In this document: piece after piece, positions 21,387 through 32,648 of the stretch
How positions within the stretch are numbered: position 1 is the first letter of the stretch
How the letters are laid out: every line of letters starts with the position of its first letter
DNA from: Hansfordia pulvinata
Lineage: Eukaryota; Ascomycota; Sordariomycetes; Xylariales
Reading direction: 5' to 3'
Length of the DNA stretch: 64,000 bases
NCBI GenBank assembly: GCA_006538405.1
Contig: BJKQ01000010.1
Location: 930,001 to 994,000 of the forward strand
The notes under the pieces: generated by a model
Database searches by the model: none
Seen by the model: the letters and a program-made list of their open reading frames with translations, nothing else
What the model was told of the DNA's origin: nothing
Position numbers and translations under genes: made by a program

Positions 21387-23522
21387 GGATTCTCCGCAAG
21401 CGAGGGCGACTGCATGTTTCGAGGTGGCCTTGGCGCGACGCTGCTATCATACGGGGACTCGTAGGTATCCCGTCTTCTGGAGCTGCTGTACGACGCCCGT
21501 CTCAGCCCCCAAAGTGTCAGTCCTAATACAGGTTCCTGGCCGTCCGCAATGGACCCGGGAGACCACTCCTGTGCGCTCTGCGTCCGACTCACTGCCACTC
21601 CTTGACTTGGTGGCTCGATCCCAACGCAAGTCGTGGAGAATCGATAAGCCGATAGCTTCATCGGATGGTTTGACAACAGCCGAATGCGGGGCGGCTGGTT
21701 CTACGAGTACTCCAGTCGTGCGCCCGGCTGCCGCCGTGATGTTCTCCCTACTGGACGGACATGACAATACGAGCAAAGTGCCGTGCGGAGACATGTACCC
21801 GGCGCTGAGTGGTCCACCCCCTCGATCGTGGGAATGCGGCACCACACGAGTGGCTCAGGAGATACAAGCATGGTAGGCCCAGGATTGAGGATTGACGAGA
21901 CCCCCGTCGTGGGTAAGAGCGCTCCTGACCCGACTGATGCCCGAGAGAATCGCAGCCAAACTGCTACTGCCCGGGTGCCGACGGACCGCAAAGGGCTGAT
22001 GGCAGACGAGAAGCCCGCCGGATCAGGTATACATGGCACTCTCACAATGCGGCAGACAACAGCATGGCCCGGTGGCGATCGGATGATTCCCACAGACTAT
22101 CGAAGACTAGACACAGACCAAGGCCAGCCTCAAAGCCGCCCAAGCCGGGCAGATACGAGTAATTGCCTAGCCCCGTTACCACCTCCTGGGCGCGGCGGAA
22201 TCGACGGCTTTGGCAGGCCAAGAAGGCTGGTCCGATTACGAGTGCCTCTGCAGCTGCACGGGCAGGGGCGCGGCGCGGCGCGAAGAAGCAAGTGATCACT
22301 CGCACTGTAGCGCGGCGTGCCATGTCGCGGTCGAAGCTCTAGACATGACAGTGTGGGAAAATCTCGGACGAGGGACCACCCGCGATGGGTCCTGATCCAT
22401 GCAAGTCATTGAGGCAGCTTCGGGAGCGGGCGCGCGGGCGCGCGGGCTCGCGGGCTACCGTGGCTCCGGAGGTGACAGGCACGACGCGAGAGCACGGCCT
22501 GGAACATAGAGGTACTCGTGCCTTGTCAAGTCCCTCTACCCGTACAGCCCGGGATGTCCGCGCAGGCGCGTGGAAAACTGAATACCCTGATCGCAGGGCA
22601 CGGGCAGTCAGAGCCGGATCTGCCCGCAATGTGTCCAGCATATCCGTACTCCGTAGATGCAGGGCGTGATCTTGAGGTACGAGCGGGTAGGTATCTGCAG
22701 AAACAAGAGCGTGGTAATCGGTCAATGTCAACGCCAGATATTCTCTACCAGGAGTCCGTGGATGGCGTCACTCCGAGCCTTGGGTAGAGTCTGCACGCGG
22801 TTCCAGTCAACATGCTCGCGATGTACCTGATTGAAAGTCATGCGCTGGAGTTTGGACAGTGGTGGTATATTCATTGGGTGAAGCAGAACTGAACCCCGCC
22901 GAGATGCGTGCTTGCCCCGAACGGGGCTGGCTCCGTCGCGTCCCCGTCTTGGATGTCCTGCTCGAATACTCGTACACGGTTGACGCGACAGGTGGCACAG
23001 CTCGTATCTGGATGTTCACTGTTTACTCCAGTCGTTGAGCTCACGGTGACAACCATCGGTATGGCCACCCTCCTCCGGGTTGTCCGGTCGGGTTCCCTCG
23101 TGCATACACGGCAAGAGACGACAGGACGGCAGCGCTTTATGAGTGACGACTCGCTCGCGCCTGGGGCTTGGCCGATGACTGGCGGCGGCGGCGGGATCCA
23201 ATGCGACGATGCTGCGTGGTTTGCAGCGCGCCGATCCCCACCGGCGCGGCGGCGGTTGATCTGAGCGCCATCCTGCTCCATCCCAGACGGGCCTAGTGCC
23301 CCGGCTCTAGGCTCAGGGTAATCTCCCGGCCCCCTCCCCCTCAAGCCTGATGTTCTTTTTCCAGCCAAACCCGAGCCCGTTTTTGTCTCATGCAGACGCT
23401 TCCTCATTGGCCTCTGCTCGGCCTCGCCGCTGTTCCTGGAAAGGCTCGGCCAGCCCTCCGTCTCCCTCAGTGCAACCTGATCGGTACCTGACGTGCTGGC
23501 TTGGGCTGCCCGCGTGCCCGCC

Positions 23523-23536
23523 GTACGAGTACTCGT
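23523..23536. repeat. Full palindrome GTACGAGTACTCGT
   Basis: Intergenic copy of the same palindromic family, with both half-sites intact. Confidence 0.7.
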
Positions 23537-25397
23537 GAGTGGGTGAGCCCCTGAGCGGCTCTTCCATTTGAGCGGGCGACCGCGTGCGCTCGAAAGGGCA
23601 CTTGCTCAGTGCCGTGCCTGCCTGCCTGCCTGCCCTGAGCAGCATCCGAGACCCGGCAAGGGTCTACCACCGAAAGCTGGACACTGGAGATGAAGCCTCA
23701 GGGCCTTCTTGTTTCAAGCGGAGGGGGGGAGTTGGCCAAAGACACTGTCGTGAGGGGGGTTTGCCGAGGTGCGGCACATACGAGTTCATGTAACCAAGGA
23801 TGTTGACCGATTGCACTTGCGAGGTACCGGCCACATTTGAGTTCTTGACCCCTGACGGGTACCTAACCCCTTATTGCCGTATTCTCACTGGGAACGGAGA
23901 AGCCACCTTCTCTGCGGTCAGTCCCGGCCAGACGAACTTGCTTCAATTGCGACGTGACTTGATCAACGGCATTGGCTACTCGGATCTTCTTCTCAAGTAA
24001 AACGGGAGCATTGCGAGCGAGATGCATGCATGCAGGCAGACACCATCACCATAATCAAGCCGTGGTACCAAGACGTGGACAGCTTGTTCCGTACGGGCCG
24101 CAGACGTTTGATGCCTGCCCTGCCTCTCTGCCCGCGCGCGACGATGCACGTACTCTGGTCGTACGATTCGCCCTGCACCTGCATGCTGCTATGTACCGGT
24201 ACTCGCATGCTCCAAGATGCGCTTGCGGGAGGTCGTGGCCAGGACAGCGACTGGCCGTGAGCTGTCAGCCAAACTTGCGAAACGGCTCAGTCGAGAGTAC
24301 CATGCATGTTCAGATACTTCCAACTCGGCGCATCCACTCCTTGTTGGCGTCCCCAGGCCGGTGCTACCCCCGGGCCACCCCTGGCTGCTCTACGCGTAGA
24401 GCCTGGACCCCACGCACGCACAGCCGGAGCCCTGGCCTTGCACTCCATGCACCGGGGGGAACGATCTGTGAGTGGCCGAGGTACTCGCTCTGTACTCGTA
24501 GATGGCCAGGTACCCGTGTGCGGCACCCCTGGGGCGTCCAGTGGACTCCTCCCAACAGCGGTGCTAGTCGTCGCTAATGGCACCTGGCTGGTCCCTCGCT
24601 CGCCGGCAAGCCCGCGGGCACCCACAACCCACAGCCAACCCGTCCGCTCTCTTCCTCCCTCTTCCTCCTCCCTCCCCAACCCACGAACAAGCCGCACTCT
24701 GCCTGGGAGCCCGTCCAAAGTCCACTCCTTACCTCGCCTCGTCCCAACTCTGGCCCGTCTTTCGTTAACCACTGTCTGTTTCTCCCCCATCCTCCCCTGT
24801 TTCATCCCATCCCATCGCCATCGCCACTTCCACCACCAACCACCGCTGCCATAAACAAACACGGCTCCCTTCGCCTTCCCTCACCACACCGCTCAGCCAT
24901 CCACCTGGCTTTTCACGCTGCCCTGTCGCCGTCAACCTCGAAGGGCTCTACCTGCCGCCGTCAGCGTACGACGCACCAGCCCGCCTACCATCACTCGACC
25001 ATCACGACGCTGCCTTCGCGGACGAGCACATCATCGAGGAGGATAGCAAGCCGGGCGACCGATCGACCATCACGTTACTCGACCACGACGACCCTGACGA
25101 CTCGCCTCGTCAGCTTGACCCTGTCGACAATCGACCAGTCGTCTTCGATCTGCAACCATTGACCACCTCACACCGCTGGCGGGTCCAGATTGATGTCACG
25201 GCCCGTGTGACCATTGCTTGGAAACGAGAGTACTGTGCCGCCATCTGCTCCAGTAGTGATCGGCCTTTCCTAACCAAGCTTCGCATTACTGGTCCCCAAG
25301 TCGTTGATCGCTTGGGTGCTATCTGGCATTTCGGGCAGCTTCACTCTCTGCCGAACTACTCCACCCGGACTCAACCTACTCTCGCCATATCTTCACC

Positions 25398-26352
25398 ATG
25401 TCGCTAAGGCAATTCATCGCCGCCGCCCTGCTGGCCGCTGCACCCTTGGCTTCGGCCCAAGACAAGGCCTTCCAAGGCCCACCGGAGAAACCGAGCCCCG
25501 GCACCGTGACGAGGCACGGCTGCATGAACTCGAAAGGTGACCTGACGGTGGTTCAGCTCAAGATTGAAAACGGCGGCACCTTCAACTCGAGGGGAAAGTG
25601 TGGTGCCGCCTGCACGGCCATCCAGAAATATGTCGCGGCCACGTCTGCCGACCAGTGCTACTGTGGTGATGAATATCCTCCCCAGAGCGCCATGGTGGCC
25701 GACAACAAATGCAATGAGCCGTGTCCGGGTTTTGGTGATGAAGCCTGTACGTCCCCTCTGCCCCAATCCCCTTCCTTCACCCCCAGTGGCTTTGCTCAAC
25801 TAACTCGTGGTTAGGTGGTGGCTTGGACACATTCTCCGTTTTCAACACTGGCGTACGAGTCACTGTAGGCTCGTCCGAAGACAAGAAGAGCAGCAGCAGC
25901 AGCAGCCCCGCGACCGATGGGCCTACCAGCACAGCCACTGCCCCCGCCGAAGAGACCACCACCGCCGAAGCCACTGAAACCCCGAGAGCAGTGGCAATTC
26001 AAGCACGGTTGGCATTGCCGTCGGTACTGTCGCAGGTGTTCTGGCCCTGCTGGCCGTCGGAGGAGGTGTTTACTTCTTCATGCGCCGCAGACGTAACACC
26101 GAGATCGAGGACGAACACCGCAGAAATGCTGCTGTCAACGCATTCATCGGTGGTGGTACCAAGCCGCCTTCGAGCAGCGGAGGCTTGTCCATGTCTGATT
26201 CCCGCCTGGACCCCGTAATGGTCAACCGGCGGCTGAGTGACGGAAGCATTGCCGACAACCAGGACTATTCGCGCAGAATTCTGAGGGTAAGTCAGCTCAC
26301 ACCACGCTTACAGACTAGCCACCTAACAAGACGATAGGTCACCAACGCGTGA
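25398..26352 (+). CDS. WSC-domain cell-surface stress sensor (single-base frame break near 25980)
   Basis: Cell-wall integrity sensor type protein, spliced as 25398-25746, 25815-26286 and 26338-26352. The first intron (68 bases) ends after CTAAC...TTAG; the second is 51 bases. Signal peptide residues 1-20, WSC domain from about residue 38 with its cysteines (HGCMNS, GKCGAAC, DQCYCGDEY, KCNEPCPG, CGGLDTFSVFNTG), a Ser/Thr-rich stalk, a transmembrane helix (VGIAVGTVAGVLALLAVGGG), a basic RRRR stop-transfer, and a cytosolic tail ending YSRRILRVTNA, the usual tail of fungal WSC/Mid2-like proteins. The stalk and the membrane helix lie in different frames: one extra C in the C4 run at 25980-25983 joins them into about 278 residues. 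In the family such sensors signal through Rho1 and protein kinase C. Which WSC paralogue this is cannot be told. Confidence 0.85.
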
Positions 26353-28904
26353 GACACGACTCGACTTCACACATCACGACGAACGACTTCCGCTTGTGTC
26401 TTTAATCTTTTCGCATCGATGGCGTTTCAGGGTGGCCCTTCTTGACATTGGATGATGGGGGTTGCCCCAACAAATCCCCCCGGCGTTATCTGTACTGGGT
26501 GTAAGGAGCAGCTCATGGTTGGTGGCTAAGGTAGAAGGCGTTCGATCTTACGCCAGTACGAAGCCGCAACACTGGTCATTCCTTTCCGTTCTCTCCTTTT
26601 GTTCTTATTTGTCGGCACCAGGCAACGTCAATCATGCCTGGCTCCCATTCCATACAGCAACTCGACATTTGCGCAGCTCGCGCAGCCCACGAGCCGCAGC
26701 AGGGAAGGTGAAAATTGGCGAGGAGACGGACGACTTCTCGGGGAGGGAATAAGGGGGAGGCTACCTCCAGTGCGGGTTGGTGGCTGGCAGCGACCGGCTT
26801 GGGCCGCTCGCACCACAGGCGTTTTGATCACTGAATGGCAGTTGGAAGCGAACGAAACAACCACCACCCAGCGCCAGCCTCCCGACGGGGCCCTGTATAT
26901 TACTGGGGTGGTTCCGACCGCCAACGTACGAATGTGCTTTTCTGATGACGAACGAGCATCACGAGCCTGCGAGTACCGAGCCCTCGAGTATGTCGATGCG
27001 TTCTGCTGGCTGCTTCGGTTTGGTTGTGGCCCGACTATACCCCCTCTGATCTGGAGGACGGCGCAACGACCTTCTCGCGAGAGTCAAAGAGCCATTTCAT
27101 TTCTAGTCCTTCATCGGACCGTCGCTACCTGATCATTGAGTTTTACGATAGATACCTACCCACCTACCTTACATAATAGAACCCCTCAAAATGATGTGGC
27201 CGTGTCAGCGAAGGTGAATGCTTGCCGCGCTCAGTGCTAACCTCGATCTGAAAGTCTAATCGACGCTGGGGCTTGTGCCAACTAGGAGAGCTCGAGATGC
27301 TCGCTTCCATCGAAACCATAAAGCCGGGCAAGGATAGGACAGGATTCTCTCTTTTTGTCTCATCAACGGTTCTTCTATTGAATTCAACTGATTACCACCT
27401 TGGCTTGCCAACTCGGCTCCTTCTTTGCCTCCTGATCGCATGGTAGAGAAGTCGTTTCGACCGTGTGTGTGTACTGGTGGCGTACTAGTCTGGTCCCGTC
27501 TCTTTGCCACACTTTCACTTGCGCCTGTCGAACTCTCGAACAACAAACAAGCAGTGAGGGGCGGCGGTGCTGTACGACCTGCCGGCCCCGGCACTTGATC
27601 ACCCGCCGCGCGCCGGCCTGCTGTGTTACCATGCCCGAGGGTCTCTTTGTGCCCCGACGTTGAGACACGGCGGCAAGAGGAAGGGGTCACGTCTTTGTTC
27701 TGCCGGAGCGGTGAGCTCGTCCGTACAAGCCACAAGCCACGGCGGATCGGCTCGGTTCGTTTCGGTTCGTGGCTCCGGCCGCAGCAGGCGATAGAATAAC
27801 ATCTTCATTGGCCCTGCTGCTGTCCTGACTGCTCGAACCTGTGCGTGTCGTGCCGTGCTGTGTGTTGGCAGGTGCTGGTGGCATACCGCTTGCGGACGAT
27901 CGCGTTTCCATGACCCAGCCCCCCCGGCCTCCCCCAGGCGGACAAGTTCTCTTCCCTGAGACCCGTTGTGCGCCTGGTCTTTAATGCATCGGGTACATTA
28001 GGTACACGTACATGAAGACAGGTACCTACCCAGGTAGGTAGGTGTTTGATCCCCAATGATGTTCCATGCCCAGTAATCAGATCAGGATCCTCCTCGTCCC
28101 CGCCTAATGCGCGGTGCGAAAGGAATCGTCCCCGTTTCCAGAGGACGTACCGCGGCCGATATATCGAGATGGGTGCCCTGCATGCTGCATATACTCATGT
28201 TTTATCCTCTCCCTCTCCCAACATCAACAACAATGACAGGGGTTTCCCTCTCTCTCTCTCTCCTTCATATTGCCCGGCCGCTGGACATCAGCTACCTCCG
28301 TCGCCTCCTGAGACAAGTGGGGGGACCATAAGTCGGGCCTCCTGATCTGATTGCCGTCTATCAGAGACTGACCGGGGGGAGGAGAACCACCCGTCGGCTT
28401 GACGTGTGCGCGTGTGCGCGTTTGGGCGTGTTTGTATATGTGCGTACTTGTACAGGGGAGATGTGACACGACAAGGACCGGCACAGCTTCACATTGGTCG
28501 TTCGCCTGTGCACCATACCAGACAGACAAAGCAACGCCGAGCCATCGCACCGGCAACGGAAACGGGCGTGCTGCCTGCGGCCCCGCGCACGCCTGGACTG
28601 GGTGGCCAAGCGATAGCAGACATCGACGAGACAAGTCAGCACGCGCCGAGCGCTTACCGTGTCACCTCGAGTTTCGAGTTGGCTGTTTTGGCCCGAGACA
28701 GCCGCCGCGGCTGTAACATGACGTCCGCCACCCGCTTGCCGCGCCGGCCCAGGGCCGGTCTCCGGCCTTGTCGGCAGCGGCGGTCGCGCGGGGCCCCCCG
28801 ATAGCCCGGCGATGCGGGGCCGAGGCGCTTCCGGTTCCCTCCGGAACAGCACCGAAGCCGGGGTTCCCGGATCATCAGTGAGACCCAGGAATAGCCAGCT
28901 CCTC
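26353..28904. other. Intergenic region between the WSC gene and a secreted-protein gene
   Basis: Nothing recognised on either strand; open frames are short and without domains. It contains ACCTACCCACCTACC-like elements at 27155-27172 and 28000-28042 and a CT run near 28246-28262. Confidence 0.5.
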
Positions 28905-29729
28905 TCACCTCGCCCTCCCCTTCCTCCTCCTCCTACGCGAGAATAGCGAGCCGTCCCTCTCATCGTCCTTGTCCATCTCCTTCCACGGCTTGTCCGCGGC
29001 GCCCCACAGCTCCTTGCTGTTCTTCTCGACGCGGTAGAACCCGAACGTTTCGTCTACCAAGTCGTCGTCGTCGTCGTCGTCGTCGTCGTCTACGTCGCTG
29101 TCTGCCCTGCTGCTGCTGCCGCCGCGCTTGTTGCCGATGAAGCAGCCGGGCGGCGCCCCCGCGTCGACGACGATCCGGTGCGCGGGCTCGTTGCGCGGGC
29201 CCGCGTCGCGCATGCAGGCCGCCAGGTCCCGGAACACGAGCAGCCGGTACTCGCCGGCCGGGGCGCTCGCGAGCCCGTTCTCACCCCCCTCTCCCTCATG
29301 GGGAGATGATGATGACGACGACGACGATGACAAAACGGCGCCGACCCCGTACACCTCGATGCTGCGCGTCCCCGGCGCCCAGGCCCGGCACGCGTACCGG
29401 GTGCCCGCCAGGTCGAGGGCGCCGCGGCCCCCGGAGGAAGACGAAGTGTCGTCGTCGTCGTCGTCGGCCAGCCGGCGGGGCCGGGCGCGGCCCGGCCGCA
29501 GGCGCTCGAGCAGATCACGCCCGAAGACGTTGCCGCGCTTGCAGGCCTCGTTGCTGAAGGCGTCGGCGCTGATCTGCGGCTGCGCGTTGGCATTTGCCGC
29601 GGCTGCCGCCGCCGCGGCCGCCGGAGGGGCGACCAAGATGGAGGCGAGGAGGAGGGGGAGGAGGAGAGCGGTGAAGGAGAAGACGACCGCTGCCGGGGCC
29701 TGCGGCGGGCGGCACGCGCTGCTGGGCAT
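28905..29729 (-). CDS. Secreted protein of unknown function with acidic low-complexity tracts
   Basis: 274-residue single-exon protein, not recognised. The N-terminus carries a strong hydrophobic signal sequence (VVFSFTALLLPLLLASILVA) followed by an alanine run, then a mature part with four cysteines (EACKRG, RYACRAW, LAACMRD, PPGCFIG), which could make two disulfides. Between them are low-complexity inserts: DDDDDD, a serine run, and ten aspartates encoded by a GAC/GTC microsatellite at 29061-29092. The tail is basic (SRRRRRKGRAR). The conserved-looking segments (ALDLAGTRYACRAWAPGTRS and EYRLLVFRDLAACMRDAG) suggest a small folded domain enlarged by repeats. A secreted or cell-wall role is inferred from the signal sequence alone. 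Confidence 0.6.
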   Translation of the reverse strand: MPSSACRPPQAPAAVVFSFTALLLPLLLASILVAPPAAAAAAAAANANAQPQISADAFSNEACKRGNVFGRDLLERLRPGRARPRRLADDDDDDTSSSSGGRGALDLAGTRYACRAWAPGTRSIEVYGVGAVLSSSSSSSSSPHEGEGGENGLASAPAGEYRLLVFRDLAACMRDAGPRNEPAHRIVVDAGAPPGCFIGNKRGGSSSRADSDVDDDDDDDDDDLVDETFGFYRVEKNSKELWGAADKPWKEMDKDDERDGSLFSRRRRRKGRAR

Positions 29730-31340
29730 GGTCTTCGTCGGGCGCGCGCAGAGACAGAGGCGGAGACGGAGAGAAAGGTCGGACTCTGTCGCTCCCCCGC
29801 CTGTGTGCGGTTATGTTGTTTCGCCCGCGCCGCTGTCCCTTCCTGCTCTGCTGCTGCCCCAGCTGAAGTCTGAAGCCGCAACCGGGCGCTCTCTCTGTCG
29901 TCCAAGACCCCCCGTGGTCTCCAATGCTGCTGTGTGCCGCGCGCACTCTGTCTCCTCGAGCCCTTCGTGCGGGCCAGCCGGTCGGGCCGTGTGAGCGAAA
30001 AGCTGGCCTCTTGCCTTTTCTATTGTGTGTTGGCTCCTGGGCCTGGGCAGCGGTGGATGGCGAAGAGCGTAAGTTTAGAAACCCACGCGATCATGACAGG
30101 GATGAAGGGAAAAAAATCGGAGCAAGGAAGATATTCTGTTTCCGGGGCAAACACGTGGGTGGGCGCGGCACCACGCGGGCGATCCTCGTCAGAATCGTCC
30201 GCCTACCGTAGAGGAGAGACTTGCACATCTTTCTATCCTTTGCTCCCCTCGCTTGGCCCTGTGGACTGAGTGTCACTGGTGAAGGAACGTCGGCCCAATG
30301 TGTTGGGAATCTTCTGGGAATTAGTAACCCAAGCGGCGAATGGCCCTGCGACGCCACGCCTCGTGGGAGGAACCAGCTAGCGGAGACTTGCCGTTCCTCT
30401 CGCCTACGTCTTTGTTTTTGGCTACGATTGAGTGCACATGGATAGGTAGGCAGCTGATAACATGGGAACGGAGCACAGTCAGGTTATTGGAAGCGGGTCC
30501 CAAGATCCAGAGCCTGCCCTGCCCGGCTGAGATCGTTTTCACCACCGTGAGACCCTCCAAGTCTCAACAACAACTCTCGATCCAGCAGGGCGGAGTCCAT
30601 CATTGATCCGTTCGGGACCGCGGTGCAGCCTGAATATTGCCCAATTTGTAAGGTTTCTGTGCTCCTACCAGTGACCCGAGCCGACAAAAAAGTGTTGGGA
30701 GTGGACCGTGCGTGTGAAGGAGTCGCCCAGAGCCTTGCCGCTCCGCTTACGAGCACATTGGTGTCTGTGCAAGCGGTGCCAGGTCCATCCTGCGCCGACA
30801 GTATGGATGGCAATGGCGAGGAGCTTTCACTGCGATGCAAGTATATCAAATACGTGCAATCTCTGTGTGCTGGCTGCCAACTTAGCCAGTCCACCTTGCC
30901 GTCGCCCTCCCTGGCTGGCGGGTATTGTGCAAGTGTAGCCCATGATTACGAGCAGCCTTCGACAATACACGGATGATTGGTGAACTATTGTAATTTGATA
31001 CATTTGATGATACGTGATGGTCGTGATATAGTTATTGTACATGGAGAGGGGTCGCCGACGGCCCATCCCAGAAGACACGAGAGGATGCCGCCCGGCGTTG
31101 AGTCGCAGGTGCTCCTTTGGGGCCGCCATTGCTGAGCGAGGCCCGTGGTTGAGCGACAGGCCGTGTCGGTTCATGACGCAGCGAGATCCGTCTTCTTGGC
31201 AGGCGGACGGGGTGGACGGTGAGCCACTGGGCGCGTTCCTCAGTGGCGACGCGGGGCTGGTGTCGTGGATGGGGCAGACGAGCGGGCTGCGGCGATGACT
31301 GACAGGGACACCAAGGCCGGCCACTCGGCGCCGCCTAAGA
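29730..31340. other. Intergenic region, no gene recognised
   Basis: Upstream of the minus-strand secreted-protein gene and downstream of MDM35, so it should hold the promoter of the former and the 3' end of the latter. No recognisable coding region, RNA gene or repeat array. Confidence 0.5.
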
Positions 31341-31865
31341 TCACTTGCGCTTCATGTGGATGGAGTCGTTGTCCTTGTTGTCCTCGCGGGCCTCATCGAT
31401 CAGCTTGTCGATGCCGCGTTCTTTCAGCGCCACCTGGACGGCACAGATGGGTCAGCGCGAGGAGGAAGCAGGGGAGGATGCTGCTGCTGCGGCGGCGGCG
31501 GCGATTCCAAGACGGCGTCTCTGCGCCAGTCCCCTTTTCTTACCTTGAGACATTTCTGGTACGTGGTGAACAGGTCGGCGCAGTCGTTGTCGCTGACCTT
31601 GCCGGTGCCTCGCAGATACCCTAAAGTCACGTGTTAGAGTGGCAGCAGCTCGGCGGGCCGGTGGCCGCGGCGGGTCGGTTGGCAGAGCTTACTTTCGCTA
31701 TACCATTTCAAGAAGCACGTATCGTATCGTCTGGAGGAGAAGAACCGCGGTCAGGAGGCGCTTTGGATGTCGGCGGGCCGGTGGTGACGGCGGCAAGGGC
31801 GGCGCAAGTCGCGCTGAAACCTACTCTTTGACCTCGTTGCACTCGGGGGCGAGGGAGGCCGACAT
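31341..31865 (-). CDS. MDM35: Mdm35, mitochondrial intermembrane-space lipid-transfer chaperone
   Basis: 82-residue twin-CX9C protein in four exons on the minus strand: 31825-31865, 31693-31730, 31544-31620 and 31341-31433. The exons join in frame to read MSASLAPECNEVKERYDTC... then WYSERYLRGTG, the hallmark CADLFTTYQKC, and IDEAREDNKDND. Cysteines 9/19 and 40/50 form the two CX9C pairs expected for import and oxidation by Mia40. In yeast Mdm35 (human TRIAP1) binds Ups1/Ups2 and shuttles phosphatidic acid or phosphatidylserine across the intermembrane space. All three introns are 72-110 bases with GT...AG ends. It is divergent from RRP6, 783 bases between start codons. No single open frame covers this gene, so it is easily missed. 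Confidence 0.95.
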
Positions 31866-32648
31866 GGCGAGGCCGGTGACGGGGGATGGGAGCCTCGGGT
31901 CGGGCGAACGGGGTGCTGGATCTTGGTCTCCTGCGCTGCCGCTTTCCTGAGTGCTGGCGCAGATGCTGCCGCTGGTGATGGTGGCGACGGGAGGGAAGAG
32001 CGATGCCGAGATTGATGATGGTGGCCGGCGCGGACGGACTGACCGGTGACGGCGTCCACGGGTGCTGAGGCGACGGCCAGTCCGGGACAGGCCTCCACTG
32101 ACGTCCACTGAGACTGGAGCTCTACTGGGGCCTTCTAGAAGCCCCGACCCCTAAGCCGACAGAAGCCCCGGTGGGCACCTGCAGTCCGTCCAGTGCACTC
32201 GGGCTCGAGGTACCAACCAAGGCTTATCGCTATCGGCGTCCAGCGGTAGCGCGGGACGGCAGCAGACTGGCGTCACGAGTACTCGGTACTGCAAGACCGG
32301 TAGAATGTCCCCCGCTGTTTGGGTACCCGGTTCTCATCCAGACCCTTTGTCGACTCCGGAAATTTTAATTTTCGAGATACGCATCGCATCGCATCGCATC
32401 GCATCGCCGCATCGCCGCATCGCCGCGTCGCATCGCCCACGAGAGCAGCCAACACTGCTGCCACCTACATCACCACCACATTACACCCCACTCATCCGGC
32501 TGCCTGGAATTAGCCCGCGTTTGCCATTCCATTCAGCCTGACTGGCGCCTCGCGACATCTACACTCCCGGACCAAAACAACCTTCCACTCCCCGTTATCA
32601 GCCTGACAACCCACCTCCCGCGCCGGCGTCCAAACGCCCCTCGCGAGC
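31866..32648. promoter_or_regulatory. Shared divergent promoter region of MDM35 and RRP6
   Basis: 783 bases between the two start codons, with no coding potential of its own. It contains a GCATC pentamer array (32381-32437), a copy of ACGAGTACTCGG (32275-32286) and a CAC/CCA-rich leader before RRP6. Regulatory elements for both genes must lie here, but I cannot assign specific factors. Confidence 0.6.
32381..32437. repeat. (GCATC)n pentamer array with GCCGCATC variants
   Basis: Five perfect GCATC units followed by variants with an inserted GCC. A related GATGC-rich patch occurs far away at 7170-7240. Confidence 0.85.

Larger units (their letters stand above)
15551..25397. other. Gene desert of nearly 10 kb
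   Basis: No recognisable gene on either strand despite high GC content. It contains a heptamer minisatellite (17850-17912), a G-rich pentamer array at its left edge, a short ATG/GAT run (20525-20543), and the densest cluster in the window of the palindromic ACGAGTACTCGT family (20307, 20552, 21051, 21367, 21712, 22154, 22512, 22967, 23523, 24492). TACCTAGGTA-type elements occur at 21059 and 21305. The final 700-800 bases (about 24600-25397) are C/CT/CAC-rich and probably form the promoter and leader of the WSC gene. There is no transposase, reverse transcriptase or terminal-repeat structure. Confidence 0.55.
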
